Part shown: positions 13,401 through 24,800 of the stretch, piece by piece
How positions within the stretch are numbered: position 1 is the first letter of the stretch
How the letters are laid out: the number at the start of each line of letters is the position of its first letter
Assembly (NCBI RefSeq): GCF_019097595.1
Contig: NC_080710.1
Location: 21,143,780-21,207,779 of the forward strand
DNA from: Hemibagrus wyckioides
Taxonomy: Eukaryota > Chordata > Actinopteri > Siluriformes > Bagridae
Reading direction: 5' to 3'
DNA length: 64,000 nucleotides
Translations under genes and position numbers: made by a program
The notes under the pieces: generated by a model
The model's input: only the letters and a program-made list of their open reading frames with translations
The model's database searches: none
Told to the model about the DNA's origin: nothing

Positions 13401-15788
13401 GGATCACATTCCAGTAATGATATCTTTGAGTTCAGTCCTAGGAATTCACACAAAGTTCATTAGGTGCATCTACCTAGGTACAGGTCACATTGGAGGTATA
13501 CAGATACTCTACAGTTCCATCTGTTGCTAACTACAGTTTGTTACCTCTGCTCTACCCTGTCCAGCACTGGGAAGAGACCACCATATGACCTCCACTGACC
13601 AGCCATGATCTTGAAGTGCTAGACCATTGTCCACACAGCAATGGTGGGCTGTATCTTGAAAGATAAATGTTTTGTATAAATGTGGGCCATGCTTTTATTA
13701 TACACTTGCCTTGATAAACCAATTTTTGCAATCATGTCTCATAAAGGAGGACATTTGTGAGCTATGCCTTAAACAATTAGCTTCTGGACAAACGAAAAAG
13801 CACTGGATCCTCCAGCTTCTCCTCATCTCCCTGACTGCCCCATCCTGGCCCCTCCATGCCTCAGAACTCTTTCTTTTTGTTTAGGGACAGTGCTACTCTG
13901 ACATGCCAGATGAGTGAGGTAGGGGCCAATAGAGGAGCTCAAAGATGGCCTGATGATTCAAGGGCCAGTGTATCAACCCATCTCTAATGGACTTACTCTT
14001 GAGACTCACTTCATCTCATCTCTACTTTTGGAAGGGCATTTTCATTTGTCTGTCACCATTACCTCGCCCTCACTCCATCTCCTCTCAGTGATGTAATTGT
14101 ATTCCTTTTTATGGGCTTCTTAGACTTGGCGTGAATCATCATTATTGCCTTGCTTACATAATGAAAGGCATTTGTCACTCGAGAGTAGGGTTCCAAAAGC
14201 TCACTTTTGACAGGACTCTCTTTTCTCCAGTGTGCACATCAGATCGGGTCTTTTATATTGCTTTTATTTATGTTTACAAATGTGCTTGGGTATACAGATG
14301 AGACGCATAGTTACATAGCGTTATTATGTAGCACATAAATGCCCTCTGTTTCTGTGCAGCATGCTGGCAGACAAGCTGAATATGACTCCTGAGGAGGCAG
14401 AACGATGGATTGTTAACCTCATTCGTAATGCTAGGCTGGATGCTAAAATCGACTCCAAACTGGTAAGAGGCTCTCTGCTCATATTTATTTACTCTGTATC
14501 AAATTCTCTTGAGTGTTGTCTTGAGTGCTTGGTGTTTTTTCCCACCCTTCTCTCTCTTTAATGCTTGTAGTACCTGTCTATCAGAACATGTCCCATGTTT
14601 CATTTTGACTTTCATATAGAAAGTTACTCAGGTGGAATCAGCCAATCATTACTTTGTCCAAGTGGCTCAATGAAAGGTTCCATCTCAGACGTACTCCTCC
14701 ACCAAAGCTGGAAAGCTGTATTATTACGCCCTTTTCCGAATGTCATAACAAACCCACCATGGGGCTGGCTCTCTGTAATCTCCCAAATAACACAGCTTTA
14801 AAATTGTATGGCCTAGAATTAACCCCCCAGTGTTTGGTGAGATGGTGGGTAGTGATGGAATTGGTGTTCAGAGTCTGTTTAGATCTGTAATACTTTTTGC
14901 AGGGTCACGTGGTGATGGGAAACAACGCCGTGTCACCGTACCAGCAAGTGATTGAGAAGACCAAGAGCTTGTCGTTCCGTAGCCAGATGCTGGCCATGAA
15001 CATCGAGAAAAAGCTGAGCCACAGCAACAGGAATGAGGTCAGAGCTCGTCTCTCTTTCTCTCCCACGCACACACATATGCTCTGTCCAACTTTTATCTGG
15101 TCTCATCTCTCGCTGTTTAACTCGAGCCCTGTAGTTTACACGCGCAAATGATCTTGTCCAGAGAACAGAGCCTGAAGAATGTTGAACAGCCATCAACCTA
15201 GAGCTATCTTTACACGGTATAAACCAGTAAGAGCAAGTTTAACAGAGCGAGTGCTTTCATCATGCCATTCTTCTTCAAAGCACTAATAACAAGGTAGATG
15301 GCAGCACAGCCGTAAAGAAGAGGGCCCAAGTCCAGTGACTCAGATCTATAGAGTAAATAACACACACTCTCGCACACCAAGCTCTCTGTGAACTCCGAGA
15401 TGAAGTTCTCTGCACTTAGGAGTCACCACAGATGTTTTGCTTGGGGTCCAGGGCAGTCACTGTTTGATCTGTGTGTATGTGTGTGTGTTTGTGTCTTGTG
15501 TGTGTTGTCTATTGTGTGTCAAATAGCTTGCCAAGACCCAGAAGAATTCACCTTTTACAAACTGTGGCTCTGATTCACAGAACTCAAAATTCAAAATACA
15601 TTTTAAAAATTGTGTTCAGAAATAATAGATTTAAATCATCATTAAAATGGCACAAGTACACATTTATACACATTCTCAAGGGCCAAGGATTATGAAATAA
15701 CACCTAACACACAAGGATATTTTTCACCGAGGAAAAAACCGCCAAATGCAACATCCTGGGCTCTGAACAAAGTAAAGTTATAGGGCTA

Positions 15789-15844
<56 letters not shown>

Positions 15845-16204
15845 CCCCCATTGTATTTGTCTGTCTGTCTATACTATAGAGAGTTTGTTTTTTTGTCCAA
15901 AAGTACCTTTTTTTTTAAACAGTCAGAGATCAGTACATTTAGGAAGCTGACTCCATTATAACAGTGTGATTGTCCTACTTGCATTTGTTTAGCATTGTGT
16001 TATACAGTATATTGTAGACAGTGAATTTTTCCCCACTCCATATATCTGTCTACACAGTGATCAGTCAGCTAAAATGACAAACTCTACAACCAGCCATAAA
16101 CACTTCACTTGACCTCTCTGTGAATTACCTAATTAACACAGGATCTGTCTTCTCTCCTCCTGCAGACTCCAAACTGGGCTGCTCAGGACTCAGGCTTCTA
16201 TTGA
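717..16204 (+). CDS. eif3e: eif3e, eukaryotic translation initiation factor 3 subunit E (3' part, 8 exons)
   Basis: This gene encodes subunit e (INT6) of the eIF3 complex, which binds the 40S ribosome and supports mRNA recruitment in the cytoplasm. Eight exons, joined as 717-842, 1356-1480, 4200-4326, 5249-5350, 8955-9064, 14360-14462, 14903-15037 and 16166-16204, keep one open frame and give 288 residues. These align without gaps to human residues 158-445 and differ at only a few positions, for example S to N in NALNSLWGK and S to T at the start of the second exon. The segment covers the linker and the C-terminal PCI domain (about residues 220-400), the helical and winged-helix module that holds eIF3 together. 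It ends in the conserved DSGFY followed by TGA. All introns are GT-AG. The first 157 residues lie upstream of the window. The 3' UTR is short and rspo2 follows about 4.3 kb downstream on the same strand. The identification is near certain. Confidence 0.98.
843..1355 (+). other. eif3e: eif3e intron (513 bp)
   Basis: A short intron with a C-run near 1040-1052 and a CT-rich tract just before the acceptor ATATCAG. Nothing else is recognised in it. Confidence 0.8.
1356..1480 (+). CDS. eif3e: eif3e exon, residues about 200-241
   Basis: The 125-bp exon starts in phase 0 ([14 protein letters not shown]) and runs through [14 protein letters not shown] to LFLYQP. It ends with the first two bases of a Gln codon that is completed in the next exon. 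The donor is CCACA|GTAAG. The PCI domain begins in this part of the protein. Confidence 0.97.
1481..4199 (+). other. eif3e: eif3e intron (2.7 kb)
   Basis: The intron holds a CA/CT-rich microsatellite (about 1682-1745), an A-run (2631-2652), a C-run (about 3267-3277) and a T-run (about 3840-3849). It ends in a strong T/C tract before CCCAG. The short ORFs in it match no family I know. Confidence 0.75.
4200..4326 (+). CDS. eif3e: eif3e exon, residues about 241-283 (PCI)
   Basis: The 127-bp exon begins with the last base of the split Gln codon, then [15 protein letters not shown], and ends KDLVKVIQQ. It continues the frame exactly (125+127 bp = 84 codons). The acceptor follows a long pyrimidine run and the donor is CAG|GTAATG. 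The sequence is identical to human in almost every residue. Confidence 0.97.
4327..5248 (+). other. eif3e: eif3e intron (0.9 kb)
   Basis: The intron is AT-rich, with one dispersed-repeat copy at about 4602-4750 (listed separately) and an acceptor CTTTTTAAG. Confidence 0.75.
4602..4750 (+). repeat. Teleost dispersed repeat, 'GTTGAGGGTTAAGGGCCTTGCTC' type
   Basis: The copy starts around 'catttggcagatggctat', passes through 'gggttaagggccttgctc' and ends at 'accactgagctaccacttc'. The same module occurs again at 22082-22265 in this window. I know it as a common interspersed repeat of fish genomes, but I cannot name its superfamily safely. Confidence 0.75.
5249..5350 (+). CDS. eif3e: eif3e exon, residues about 284-317 (PCI)
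   Basis: The 102-bp, phase-0 exon encodes 34 residues from [14 protein letters not shown] to KKLRECES, colinear with human. The donor is TCG|GTAAG. Confidence 0.97.
7183..7357. repeat. Diverged tandem duplication, unit about 89 bp
   Basis: Copy 1 (7183-7263) and copy 2 (7272-7357) share, in order, 'cagttttctt', a 'ttgact' block, 'gatgaggt', 'ggggyagattt', a 'tttatttcgagctca'-like block and 'rtacag'. The copies are clearly related but differ by many substitutions, so the duplication is old. Confidence 0.7.
7384..7415. repeat. (TA)n microsatellite
   Basis: An AT dinucleotide run of about 25 bp followed by an interrupted CATATAT. Confidence 0.95.
8955..9064 (+). CDS. eif3e: eif3e exon, residues about 318-354 (PCI)
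   Basis: The 110-bp exon begins [15 protein letters not shown] and ends HQCISI plus two bases (AG) of a split codon. The next exon completes it as AGC, Ser, where human has Asn. The donor is AAG|GTAAGA and the acceptor CCCAAAG. Confidence 0.97.
9065..14359 (+). other. eif3e: eif3e intron (5.3 kb)
   Basis: The largest eif3e intron seen here. It contains an old interspersed repeat (9270-9655), CA runs (about 9842-9862 and 10611-10636) and a short A-run with (GA)n at about 11850-11881. The remainder shows no gene-like structure. Confidence 0.75.
9270..9655 (+). repeat. Old teleost interspersed repeat ending 'aggtgttcctaataaagtg'
   Basis: Landmarks in order: 'tctcatcaacaagctgtt', 'ccacagaactgtcgctcac', 'cggaccatttttctgaaat', 'ccgttctgctgccacac', and the end 'gaacagatagtggcatgaa' then 'gcaggtgttcctaataaag'. 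This order matches a widespread fish repeat remembered for its 'ggtgtacctaataaagtgg' end. The copy has many indels, so it is old. Confidence 0.7.
14360..14462 (+). CDS. eif3e: eif3e exon, residues about 354-388 (PCI winged helix)
   Basis: The 103-bp exon starts with the last base of the split Ser codon, then [16 protein letters not shown] through to LDAKIDSKL. The acceptor is TTCTGTGCAG and the donor CTG|GTAAGA. This is the winged-helix end of the PCI domain. Confidence 0.97.
14463..14902 (+). other. eif3e: eif3e intron (440 bp)
   Basis: A short intron with nothing notable in it. The acceptor is ACTTTTTGCAG. Confidence 0.8.
14903..15037 (+). CDS. eif3e: eif3e exon, residues about 389-433
   Basis: The 135-bp, phase-0 exon encodes 45 residues from [15 protein letters not shown] to [10 protein letters not shown]. 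The donor is GAG|GTCAGA, slightly off the usual GTRAG but still GT. It carries the end of the PCI domain and the start of the C-terminal tail. Confidence 0.97.
15038..16165 (+). other. eif3e: eif3e last intron (1.1 kb)
   Basis: The intron contains a GT-rich patch (about 15470-15520) and a (CT)n microsatellite (15791-15841). The acceptor is strong, CTCCTCCTGCAG. Confidence 0.8.
15791..15841. repeat. (CT)n microsatellite
   Basis: About 50 bp of CT with one TTT interruption, inside the last eif3e intron. Confidence 0.95.
16166..16204 (+). CDS. eif3e: eif3e last coding exon with stop
   Basis: The exon encodes [12 protein letters not shown] and then TGA at 16202-16204. The human end is the same except for two substitutions (A to T, T to A). 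The 3' UTR follows directly in this exon. Confidence 0.96.
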   Translation, partial: TPNWAAQDSGFY

Positions 16205-16390
16205 GCAGAACTGTGAGCAGACGGTGTGCGTGCTGCCATATTAACTTCCTGTTACTCTCCAGCATTCCCATCCTGCTCTTGAACACATTGATTTCCTTTT
16301 TATTACACCTTAAAGTCAGAAATGAAACTTTTATTTAACCTCAGTCAAGTAAACATGATGTGTTCAATAAAAAAAATTCTCTTACAAAAC
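16205..16390 (+). terminator. eif3e: eif3e 3' UTR and poly(A) signal
   Basis: A canonical AATAAA lies at 16366-16371, about 165 bp after the stop codon, with a T/GT-rich stretch downstream. A second AATAAA at 16471-16476 could give a slightly longer 3' end. The exact cleavage site is inferred. Confidence 0.7.
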
Positions 16391-16873
16391 CTTTCACCCT
16401 GTACTTGCCTGTTATTTCTGGACATTACGAACGGTGGTTGAGGCCGAAGTGGTCATACTCTTTTGTGTGTAATAAATGAAGTTTTAATGAGCAAGCAGAG
16501 TCATCGAGTGGGACGTGGTTCTAGGCTGCGTTTTCACGAAACAGCACGTCTGCGCACCATAATGATGAACGAGTGTTTAGTCTGCTGAGTTTTACAGCCC
16601 TGTACCATAGTGAGCCACCGCTCTCCTGCAGGAGGAACAGCACTGAAGGAAGAATAAAGAGGTGATGTCAACTTGCTCAATACCAATTCAATGCCAGTTA
16701 TGCCTTCTGTATGCGCAGAGTGATGCTCACGACTCATCAGGCTGCATTAGCCAACAACACAATCAGCTTAATGCCCCCTCCTCTTATACCGCCCTCCCTT
16801 TCCTTCTTATCTCATCCTCTCTGCATCACAACAGCTGCAGTCTTTCTGTTTGCCCTTTCCTTGTTTCTCTCCA

Positions 16874-17007
<134 letters not shown>

Positions 17008-18183
17008 TGGCGGCTAAGACACGATGCATGTCTGTCTATTTTGGCCTCTCCGTCAGCTGACACATTTATGAGCGCTGTCTTTCTGGATGAGTGAAGGGGG
17101 GGGTTCACAGCTGCCATAGTGTTCAGGCATGTAGCCAGACAGCTAAAACGCTGACATCACCTTTGCTTCCACAGTCTGTGTGAGCAAGAGAGAGTAAGCG
17201 AGAGGCGGCCAGCCACGAAACGAGGAGGTGGAGGTGGATAAAGTAATTGGTTTACCGGTTCTTTTGCCGGTCCTGTGCCATGACACATTACAAAAATAAA
17301 ACCCATGCACCCCTTAATTATCACTTGAACCTTAAGAGTGCTGTATCAAATGTTGTTTTAGTACTACATCCAGACCAACATTAGACATGTGGTGAGCAAA
17401 CCTCTCCACCACAAAGCTGGACACTTTACTCAAAATAAATAAATAAACAAACAGGCAAAAGGACGAGTAAGGTTTTTTGGTCCACACCACTACATGACCT
17501 TTCTGTTTGGCGTTGTTCTCTAAAAAGGTTGAACTTTTGGCTAAATGCGCTGTGTAATTCCAATAGTTGCACACTGTTTTGTTGCTTGTTCTGGTCATTT
17601 TTCCTTGACTAGTTTTCTGTAATTTAGGAAAGGTTTTAGTGGAAAGTGGTTTAAAAGGCTACAGTGACATTTACAGGTCATGTATTTACCCTACCACCAT
17701 GCATTCGTTCTTTGTGAACATGATCAAGGGATGTGGGATCTCGGGGAGTAATGGAATGACCAGAGGATCACAAGTTCGTGTCCTCGAGATGGCCAAGGTT
17801 AACAGAGCCGGCCTGTATCCAGTGCTAGACCTGTACTACTAGTTCCTCTTATCAGCCCTCGAGCAAAGCCTTTAATCCCAAAACACTGCAGGGGTTCACA
17901 TGAGACTGACCCTGTACCCTGACCTATTGCTTATCTTACTGTCAGACAGAAAATTATGTGCAACATTATCCAAATAAGGATTCTATTATATTATTGCAGT
18001 ATGGCAATTATCACACTAAACAGTCCAAATCAAATTGTGGAGCATGAAGTTCCAGGTCAGTGTAAATGATACCAGTTACTTTTACATATGCTGGTTAAGG
18101 GTTGGAAACCATAAGACTGTCTTTAGACATTAGTAGCTAATGGTGAAATGGATGTTGCCTTGCTGTTGTCAGTCATTAACTAT

Positions 18184-18403
18184 TCAATTTCAATTCAATG
18201 TACTTGTATAGTGCTTTTAACAATGGACACTGTCTCAAAGTGGCTTTACAGAAGTGTAAAGTTTAAAGTTAAGTTACTATTTATCCCTAATGGGCAAGCC
18301 TGAGGCAACAGTGGCAAGGGAAATCTCTCTGAGGAAGAAACCTTGAGAGGAACCAGGCTCAGAAGGAAACCCATCCTATTTTGGATGACACTGGACAGTA
18401 AAT
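18184..18403 (+). repeat. Teleost dispersed repeat, 'AATTCAATTtnATTTGTATAG' type
   Basis: Landmarks: 'caatttcaattcaatgtac', 'ttgtatagtgcttttaac', 'tgtctcaaagtggcttta', 'gcctgaggcaacagtggc', 'gaaaccttgagaggaacc'. I recognise this as an abundant fish interspersed repeat. A more diverged copy lies at 38772-39000. Confidence 0.75.
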
Positions 18404-20674
18404 AATGTTCTTTCTACAACAGCAACCAAACTATGAGGGAGCATTGTGTGTAGCATGTACACTGTGGGCATCTGTGAAGAATTTGTTTGATTATAGTTCT
18501 TCCGATCAAATGTCAAACTTTTTCTGTGAGTTAAAAGCATTGAACCTTACCAGTAAGCAATACGATACAACAAGCTTTCATACAATGCCCCAAGACCTCT
18601 GAAAAAAACTGTTGTGTGTCAAATCTTTGTTAGTCCATGGACTCACTTTAATAATTTGTAATGGGATCCTTTATGGCAGTTAATGGATTAGACTATTCTG
18701 ATGATCTCTTGTACAAATTATGTTGTTGTATTTTACCTCAAAAGTAACCTAACTGATGACTTAAAGAAGTATAACTTATAGAAGTTGTAAGTTGTAATAT
18801 TGATTAAAAAAAGTAATCATGATAGCATCATGCAACAATGGTGGCAGCCATTTTGAACACAACGCCAGCTCTTATTTTTAAACAAGTACTTTACTTTTTT
18901 AAAGAAGTTGACTAGGTGTCACTGACACGTTTATGATACTTGCACATGAGCTACATGAACCTATACACGCTGCACACATCAGACCAGTGACATTTGAGGT
19001 AGGCAAGAAATTTGTCTCTCTTCAGTCAAACTACTTAAGTTTATCTAGTTTATACTGTGATGTTTTATGCTATGTAACAGTCCAAACTTGCCAACCTTGA
19101 TCGATTTGTCAAATTACACACAAATTCACGTGCCTTGTGCAAAAATTAGCCACCACACTGGTTTTATTTTTCATTTAAAGTTTGGGCTGTATTTACATGT
19201 AATAAAGTGAGTTATTTCCTTCGTGTCCATTTACCAACTCCTCACTACCACAGCATCATTTTGTCTGTAATTGAAAAAGACAATATTTTGCAAATAAATG
19301 ATCCTTCTGGTATCCTTTAGTCGAATATTACTTCTTATACTCTTATGATTCTTATACTTTCTATAAGAAATGTTACATTATTTTATATTTAGCTTGGACT
19401 TGCTTCTTCTTTTCCTACTTAATACCTTTTTTTATATGGCAAAAAAAACAACATAATAATTCAGTGAAAATATACATGAGTCATATATGGTCATCTGGTG
19501 TCCACTGGCTACTCTGAGCATGCAGTCCATACTTTCTCCTGCACACTTTGCAACTACTGGATGTCGACTACGGAAAAGAACAAGGCACAATTTCTGGGAT
19601 TTGACGTATACACTGATGTTATGCTGACGTCAAACCCCTATCGGCTTCCTATTGGACAGGTAGTGCACTAATCAGGGAGTATAAGGCATACTTTTTATAT
19701 CTTATGTAAGGTACTTATAGAGGGAGTTCGAAGTCATTTAGGATGCGGCCTAAAACTTTTTCCATGGTCTGTGGGAATTGCAGTGTGACTTAATGGCGGT
19801 TGAGCAGCAGCGAGTCTGACCTCATCCCAGAGGCTTTCTCTATTATCGTGTGTACATCACAGTGGAAAAGAAACACATCCGCAAAAGTGAGGAACATAAA
19901 AAGGACAAATAAATAAAAGATTAAGTGCCACACCTAGTGGTCAAGCAGGGTAAAACATTTGTGTTTAATTTAAAAAACCATTGCAGATCAGACTGATGAC
20001 GGGGGTGATGTAGGTGCACAGATGCTTACAAGTGAAACGATCTCCATCACACTGGACGTTTTCCTACACACAGCCTTGTGCGCGTGAGGACGCTTCATTT
20101 ATAACGCTGTATAACAAGCATATGACACTTTCATTCCCTCGGAGGCCTACGCAAAATAGCTAAACAATAATGTAGCCATCAGTCTGAGGGATTAATGCGT
20201 TTGATTTTCACTCTGCAGTCACTATGCGACTTAAATATTGCCAGTCGAGTTAAATGTATCCTCGTGCGTCATGTATCCTCTCATAAATGAACTTTAAGTG
20301 CGCTGTAGATCCGCCAGTCGAGTTTCTTCATTTAAAGCGGCGACTTGCCTTGTAAGAATTTTAACTTTTCCATTAAAAAAAAAAACTTCAACCTGAGAAA
20401 CACGTTAAGGAAAACGAACTCATTAGCCTTGGGTGTGGAAGGCAAAGCAAAGACTCAGAGCAAGCACAAGGAGTCTGGTAAGATTTTTTTTTAATATCTA
20501 ACCTGCACTAGGACCCAGGGCTTGCTCATTAAGTAATTTCTATTAGACCCGGTGGATTTAATGGCATGCATCATCTTGGAAATGTGAAAAAAAAAAAGTG
20601 AAAAACACCCCTCTTCTGGACGGTGGGGCTTCCAAAAAAAAAAAAAAAAGCCCCACCAAGATGTTGGGAGTCTC

Positions 20675-20730
20675 CACGTGACAGCAGCGCTGAGCTTATA
20701 TAGTAAAAGCGGCCCAAGCATCAGCACCAC
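20675..20730 (+). promoter_or_regulatory. rspo2: Probable rspo2 core promoter (TATA-like, E-box)
   Basis: A TATATAG motif at 20697-20703 is preceded by a CACGTG E-box at 20675-20680. CpG frequency rises sharply from here to about 21,300, against AT-rich flanks. A transcription start about 30 bp downstream (near 20,725-20,735) is inferred; no transcript evidence is available. Confidence 0.4.
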
Positions 20731-21041
20731 TAAGCTTCACCTCCTCATCAGCCGAGCGCTACGGAGCCTATATGTGCTGACCAGGCGGAGAAAGCCACAC
20801 GTCGACCTCACACACGGCTTCACGATCACTAACGAGCTTCAGGTGTTCGACATAACTGTGTGTGAGTGTGTGTGTGTGTGTTTTTTTCTTTGCGGAGGAC
20901 AAAAATCCCGAGGCGCTTTTTTCCCCCCAATCCGCGGAGCAGCACGTGAAGAGCCAGAGTGCTGCTTCTCCCGAGCGCAGAGTGTGATGAGCTGTGAATA
21001 ACGGATCCACGCCGGGGTTTGGAGTGACAAACTTTCTCCCG
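20727..21041 (+). other. rspo2: Probable rspo2 non-coding exon 1 (5' UTR)
   Basis: Human RSPO2 has a non-coding first exon. Here the CpG-rich stretch downstream of the TATA-like motif ends at a strong donor, CCCG|GTGAGC (GT at 21042). It contains a GT microsatellite-like patch (about 20858-20885), a second CACGTG (20943-20948) and a 4-codon upstream ORF (20987-21001). The start is inferred from the TATA position and the donor choice from consensus. Confidence 0.45.
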
Positions 21042-21471
21042 GTGAGCGGGATGCTCTGTGCCCTAACTCCACTTTGGCCTTCTGAAGGAACTTGATATTA
21101 GTTTTTCATCCGGATCGGACTCTTTTTTTTTGAGCTCTCTTTTCAGACTCTCTCTTTTTCGCAGGTAGCCTTATGTCATCTTGTGTGTGCGCGTGAGTGT
21201 GTGTGTGCGCGCGTGTGCGTCTGTATGTAGCTTATATTGAAGGTATCATCCTGCTTTAAACGTTTTGCCGAACATGTCGGCTGGCGATCTGCGCTGCGTT
21301 ACGACACAACGAGACCACCAGATAACGTTGATGTATTATAAACTGCTTTGTGTGCGCTAAATGACTGTTTTGCTGATGAATTACGAATCTTCACCCTCCG
21401 CTATAGGCTGTTCTGTATCTGCTCACCGTCTTGCACTGACTTACATAATCTCATTCTAACTCTTTCCATAG
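21042..21471 (+). other. rspo2: Probable rspo2 intron 1 (430 bp)
   Basis: The proposed intron runs from the GTGAGC donor to an excellent acceptor: a CTAAC branch-like motif, a pyrimidine tract and CATAG at 21467-21471. A weaker alternative donor is GCAG|GTAGCC near 21164. Confidence 0.45.
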
Positions 21472-21741
21472 GGTACGGGAGTGTTCTTCTAGCCTATGAT
21501 TAACCCTGTTTCGTGCACTTTTTAACACGCTTGATAAAAATGACATTAGTCGCTGATGAGAAACTCTTTCCCGTCTGATGAGCGACACGCTGAAGTATGG
21601 ACTTCTAAACTTCCCAGTCACCTCTAGGAACAATCTGTAGGCAACATTCAAACCTTAAACACGGACCTTGAGGACTGTGCACGGAAAAGAACAACACTTT
21701 TGGCACTTCTGACTGAGTCGAGAGAACGCACAGCCGCCCAG
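21472..21741 (+). other. rspo2: Probable rspo2 5' UTR part of exon 2, with upstream ORFs
   Basis: Between the inferred acceptor and the start codon lie at least four short upstream ORFs: 21496-21525, 21540-21578, 21556-21627 and 21597-21608. All stop before the main ATG. Such ORFs usually lower translation of the main frame. The exon border is inferred. Confidence 0.5.
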
Positions 21742-21841
21742 ATGCAGTTTCGACTCTTCTCCTTTGCTTTGATCGTGTTGAACTGCATGGACTACAGCCA
21801 CTGTCAGACGCAGGCGCATCGCTGGAGAAGGAACAAAAGAG
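21742..21841 (+). CDS. rspo2: rspo2 exon 2, start codon and signal peptide
   Basis: The exon encodes MQFRLFSFALIVLNCMDYSH, then CQTQAHRWRRNKR and the first base of an Ala codon. The start is fixed by near identity to human from Met1. The donor is AGAG|GTAAAA. Signal cleavage is likely near residue 21-22. Confidence 0.96.
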
Positions 21842-24800
21842 GTAAAAGCAGACTGCGAATCACACCGGGTATCTGCTCACACACTTTAATTGAGATATCA
21901 GGGCTTCGATTTGGCGCATGGGTGCATTAAGCGGGAGGGGTATTCATTTTAGGTACAAAAAAAAAATCTGGAGATGGCTTCTATGTTATATTACTAAACT
22001 TAATTTCACTACAGGGTATCTGTGGAAAAGATACATTTCATGCATTTGGGTGTACGGTGAAAAATATGTAGCTTGTAGCTAGACATTTATAGCATTTGGC
22101 AGACACGCTTATCCTGAGCGACTTATATTCATCTCATTTATATTACTGAGCTGTTGAGGGTTAAGGGCCTTGCTCATGGGCCCAGCAGTGGCAACTTGGC
22201 GGTGCTATGATTTGAACTCACAACCTCCGAGTCCGACATCTTAATCGCTGAGCCACCACTGCCCCAGTCATATATTTTTTAAATTATTTTTTGACTAATG
22301 GAAAGGAAAATAAATGCATGTAAAAAATTCAGTCCTAACTTCAAACTTTTCGGTTTCTACTGCTGACTTGAGCGCCTGTGTGCCTGCGCGTAAAAGCGCG
22401 TAAAGACACGAGCAGGAACTAACACCGCGAATAGCTGCTTCTTAGTTCAGCACCACTTTACATAAGGATTTCAGAGATAACCAGTTTATGGTAAGGACAA
22501 ATATTTAGGATAAATATATCAAGTCAGTGTACACACTTGTAGCTAACAAATTAACGCCATGTTCCCAGATCTGATTAGACCTACACTAACACTATTTCCT
22601 CTTAAATTGTTCAGAAGGTCGGACAATTAGTGTGTGTGTAAGTTTGATCACTTGTCAGCTTTGTCTCACACACACGATTTCACTTTGGTGTCCTGATATC
22701 TGTGTTAGTTGTCCGGATTTGTTGTAAAGTCACGTGGAACAATCAGTTGTCTCTAGTTTTTAGTTTTTATGCAGTGAGTCCTGAACTCCTGCTTCCTTAT
22801 TAATCATAACTTTTATTAAAATACATAATGTCACATAGAAGGTAGAATCCTATTCTTTTTATTTCAGCGTCATTTAATAGTTTATTAAACTTTTATTGAA
22901 ATTATTTTGTAGTTAGGTGAAAAAATGAAAAATAAAAAAAACGTCAGCATGTCCACAGTACAGCAGTGTTGAGTCTAGCAGTCAGTTCTTGAGTGACAGA
23001 GGGATTTGAGTCCATGTGAAGGGACATCTGGCTCATTCATGATACCCAGTAGACTCTACGATACTCAGAAAGCTAATGAAGTGGGCCGATAAACTGTGGC
23101 ATAGATTTAACCAACGTAGACATGTTGAATTGTGAACCAATCACAGAAACGGAAATCATTCTTCCGCTGCCCTGCCCCCACCATGACCACTACCCAAAAA
23201 GGAGAAACACACATACCATCAAAGCCTACACATCGCCTAAACGTCTGTCTCCAAGGTGCATCACACACCATGCTTTGGTGTACAGACTATGTACTTTGTT
23301 CTACTTTTATTTCTATAAATCATAAATGAAAGAAAAATCTATTGGGATGTTGGACATTGCACCTCTCACTGTAATCACTGGAGCCAGAGTTTGTTCATAA
23401 GTTTAATTTGTGCTGCATGCACATCTCCTCTAGATGCTGCTGGTGGATTCATCTAGAAAAAAAAAATCAATGAATCTACCCACTACTTTGCACATGTCAC
23501 CTCAGAACAATTATACCAATCGTAAATTTGCTATTTATGACAAATTCTGTGTTGATTAACTTTGAGCTGTAATATCCTGACGTTGTGGAGCTAGCCAAAA
23601 TCTAGAACTAATGCCCACTACGAGCAGCTGTCCATCTAACAGATTATTTAGTGTGCTAGCTAACAGCCTAAATCTAATTAAGTCCTGGATAATAAGTCCT
23701 AAGTAAAAATTAGAAATGCAAGTCAGATAATAAAATCAGCCCACAAATGATCTGTATGTGTTTGAACATAGCTTCTGATTGCTAGATTTAATATCAGGTA
23801 ATTAAGTTTAAAAAGAGAAGCTACGTAGATGTGTGGTTTCAGTTTACTCACAGTGATGATGTCAATTCACCGGTAGTCTGTTTACTGGCGAAGAGAAATA
23901 AGCAACTCACTCCAAATGACCTTCTATAGTTAAAGGAAGAGTGGAGTTGCATTTAGAGAGAGAAAATAAATGAGCTGCATATAGTGCTACTGTAACACAT
24001 TTAAATATCTAAGCTAAAAAAGAAAGAAGTAATGAGCATGAGGGTTAGGTGTAATCATATGCATGGCATGCTAGGGGGGACCTTTATTCCGGCTGCAAGT
24101 CTTCCCCACCACCCATCTGCAAATAATCAGGCCATCACTGCGGGGTACTGGCACACACACATCTTCTGCTCCCTTATTTTTCTACAAGACTTGTGTGATC
24201 TCAGATACTCCGTAATATAATTTTCTTAATGGGATCAAAGTTAGCTGAGGTGAACTGTGTTTGGTTTGTGGATGTGAGGCAAAGAAAAAAATAGTGATTG
24301 CAGTGCGAAAATAGTGCATTGTGTGTGTGTGTGTGTGTGTGTCGTGTAAGATATAGATTATCCATAGATGGCAATGCCACTTATATATATATCTGAGGCC
24401 CCTAAACCATGCAGTCTGTCTGCACTGGATGCTTATAAAAGAGGAAGTAGGTTCTGTTGTTATGATATACATAAGGCCAGGAGTGACACTTGAAATGCTG
24501 TGGAAGTCAGCCAAGCTATAAATTTACTTCCTTATTTTATTTATCATGCTTATTGAGAGTACCATGGGAGAGAAATCATGGTTCAATAGACTCCAAAACA
24601 GTCAAATATTTTTCTTGCCCTGTGGGTTCCTGTGACAGCTTTATACTCGTATTTGCTGGCTTGCTCTTGTACAGCGGTATTTGAATCATTCCAGAGACTC
24701 AAGTCATGCGCTACGATTACGCTCCCTAAAGATTCAGCCATACGCTAATCAGCATGTGAATATACAGTGTTTTTTAAGGTGTACTCAGTTTTGTATTCCT

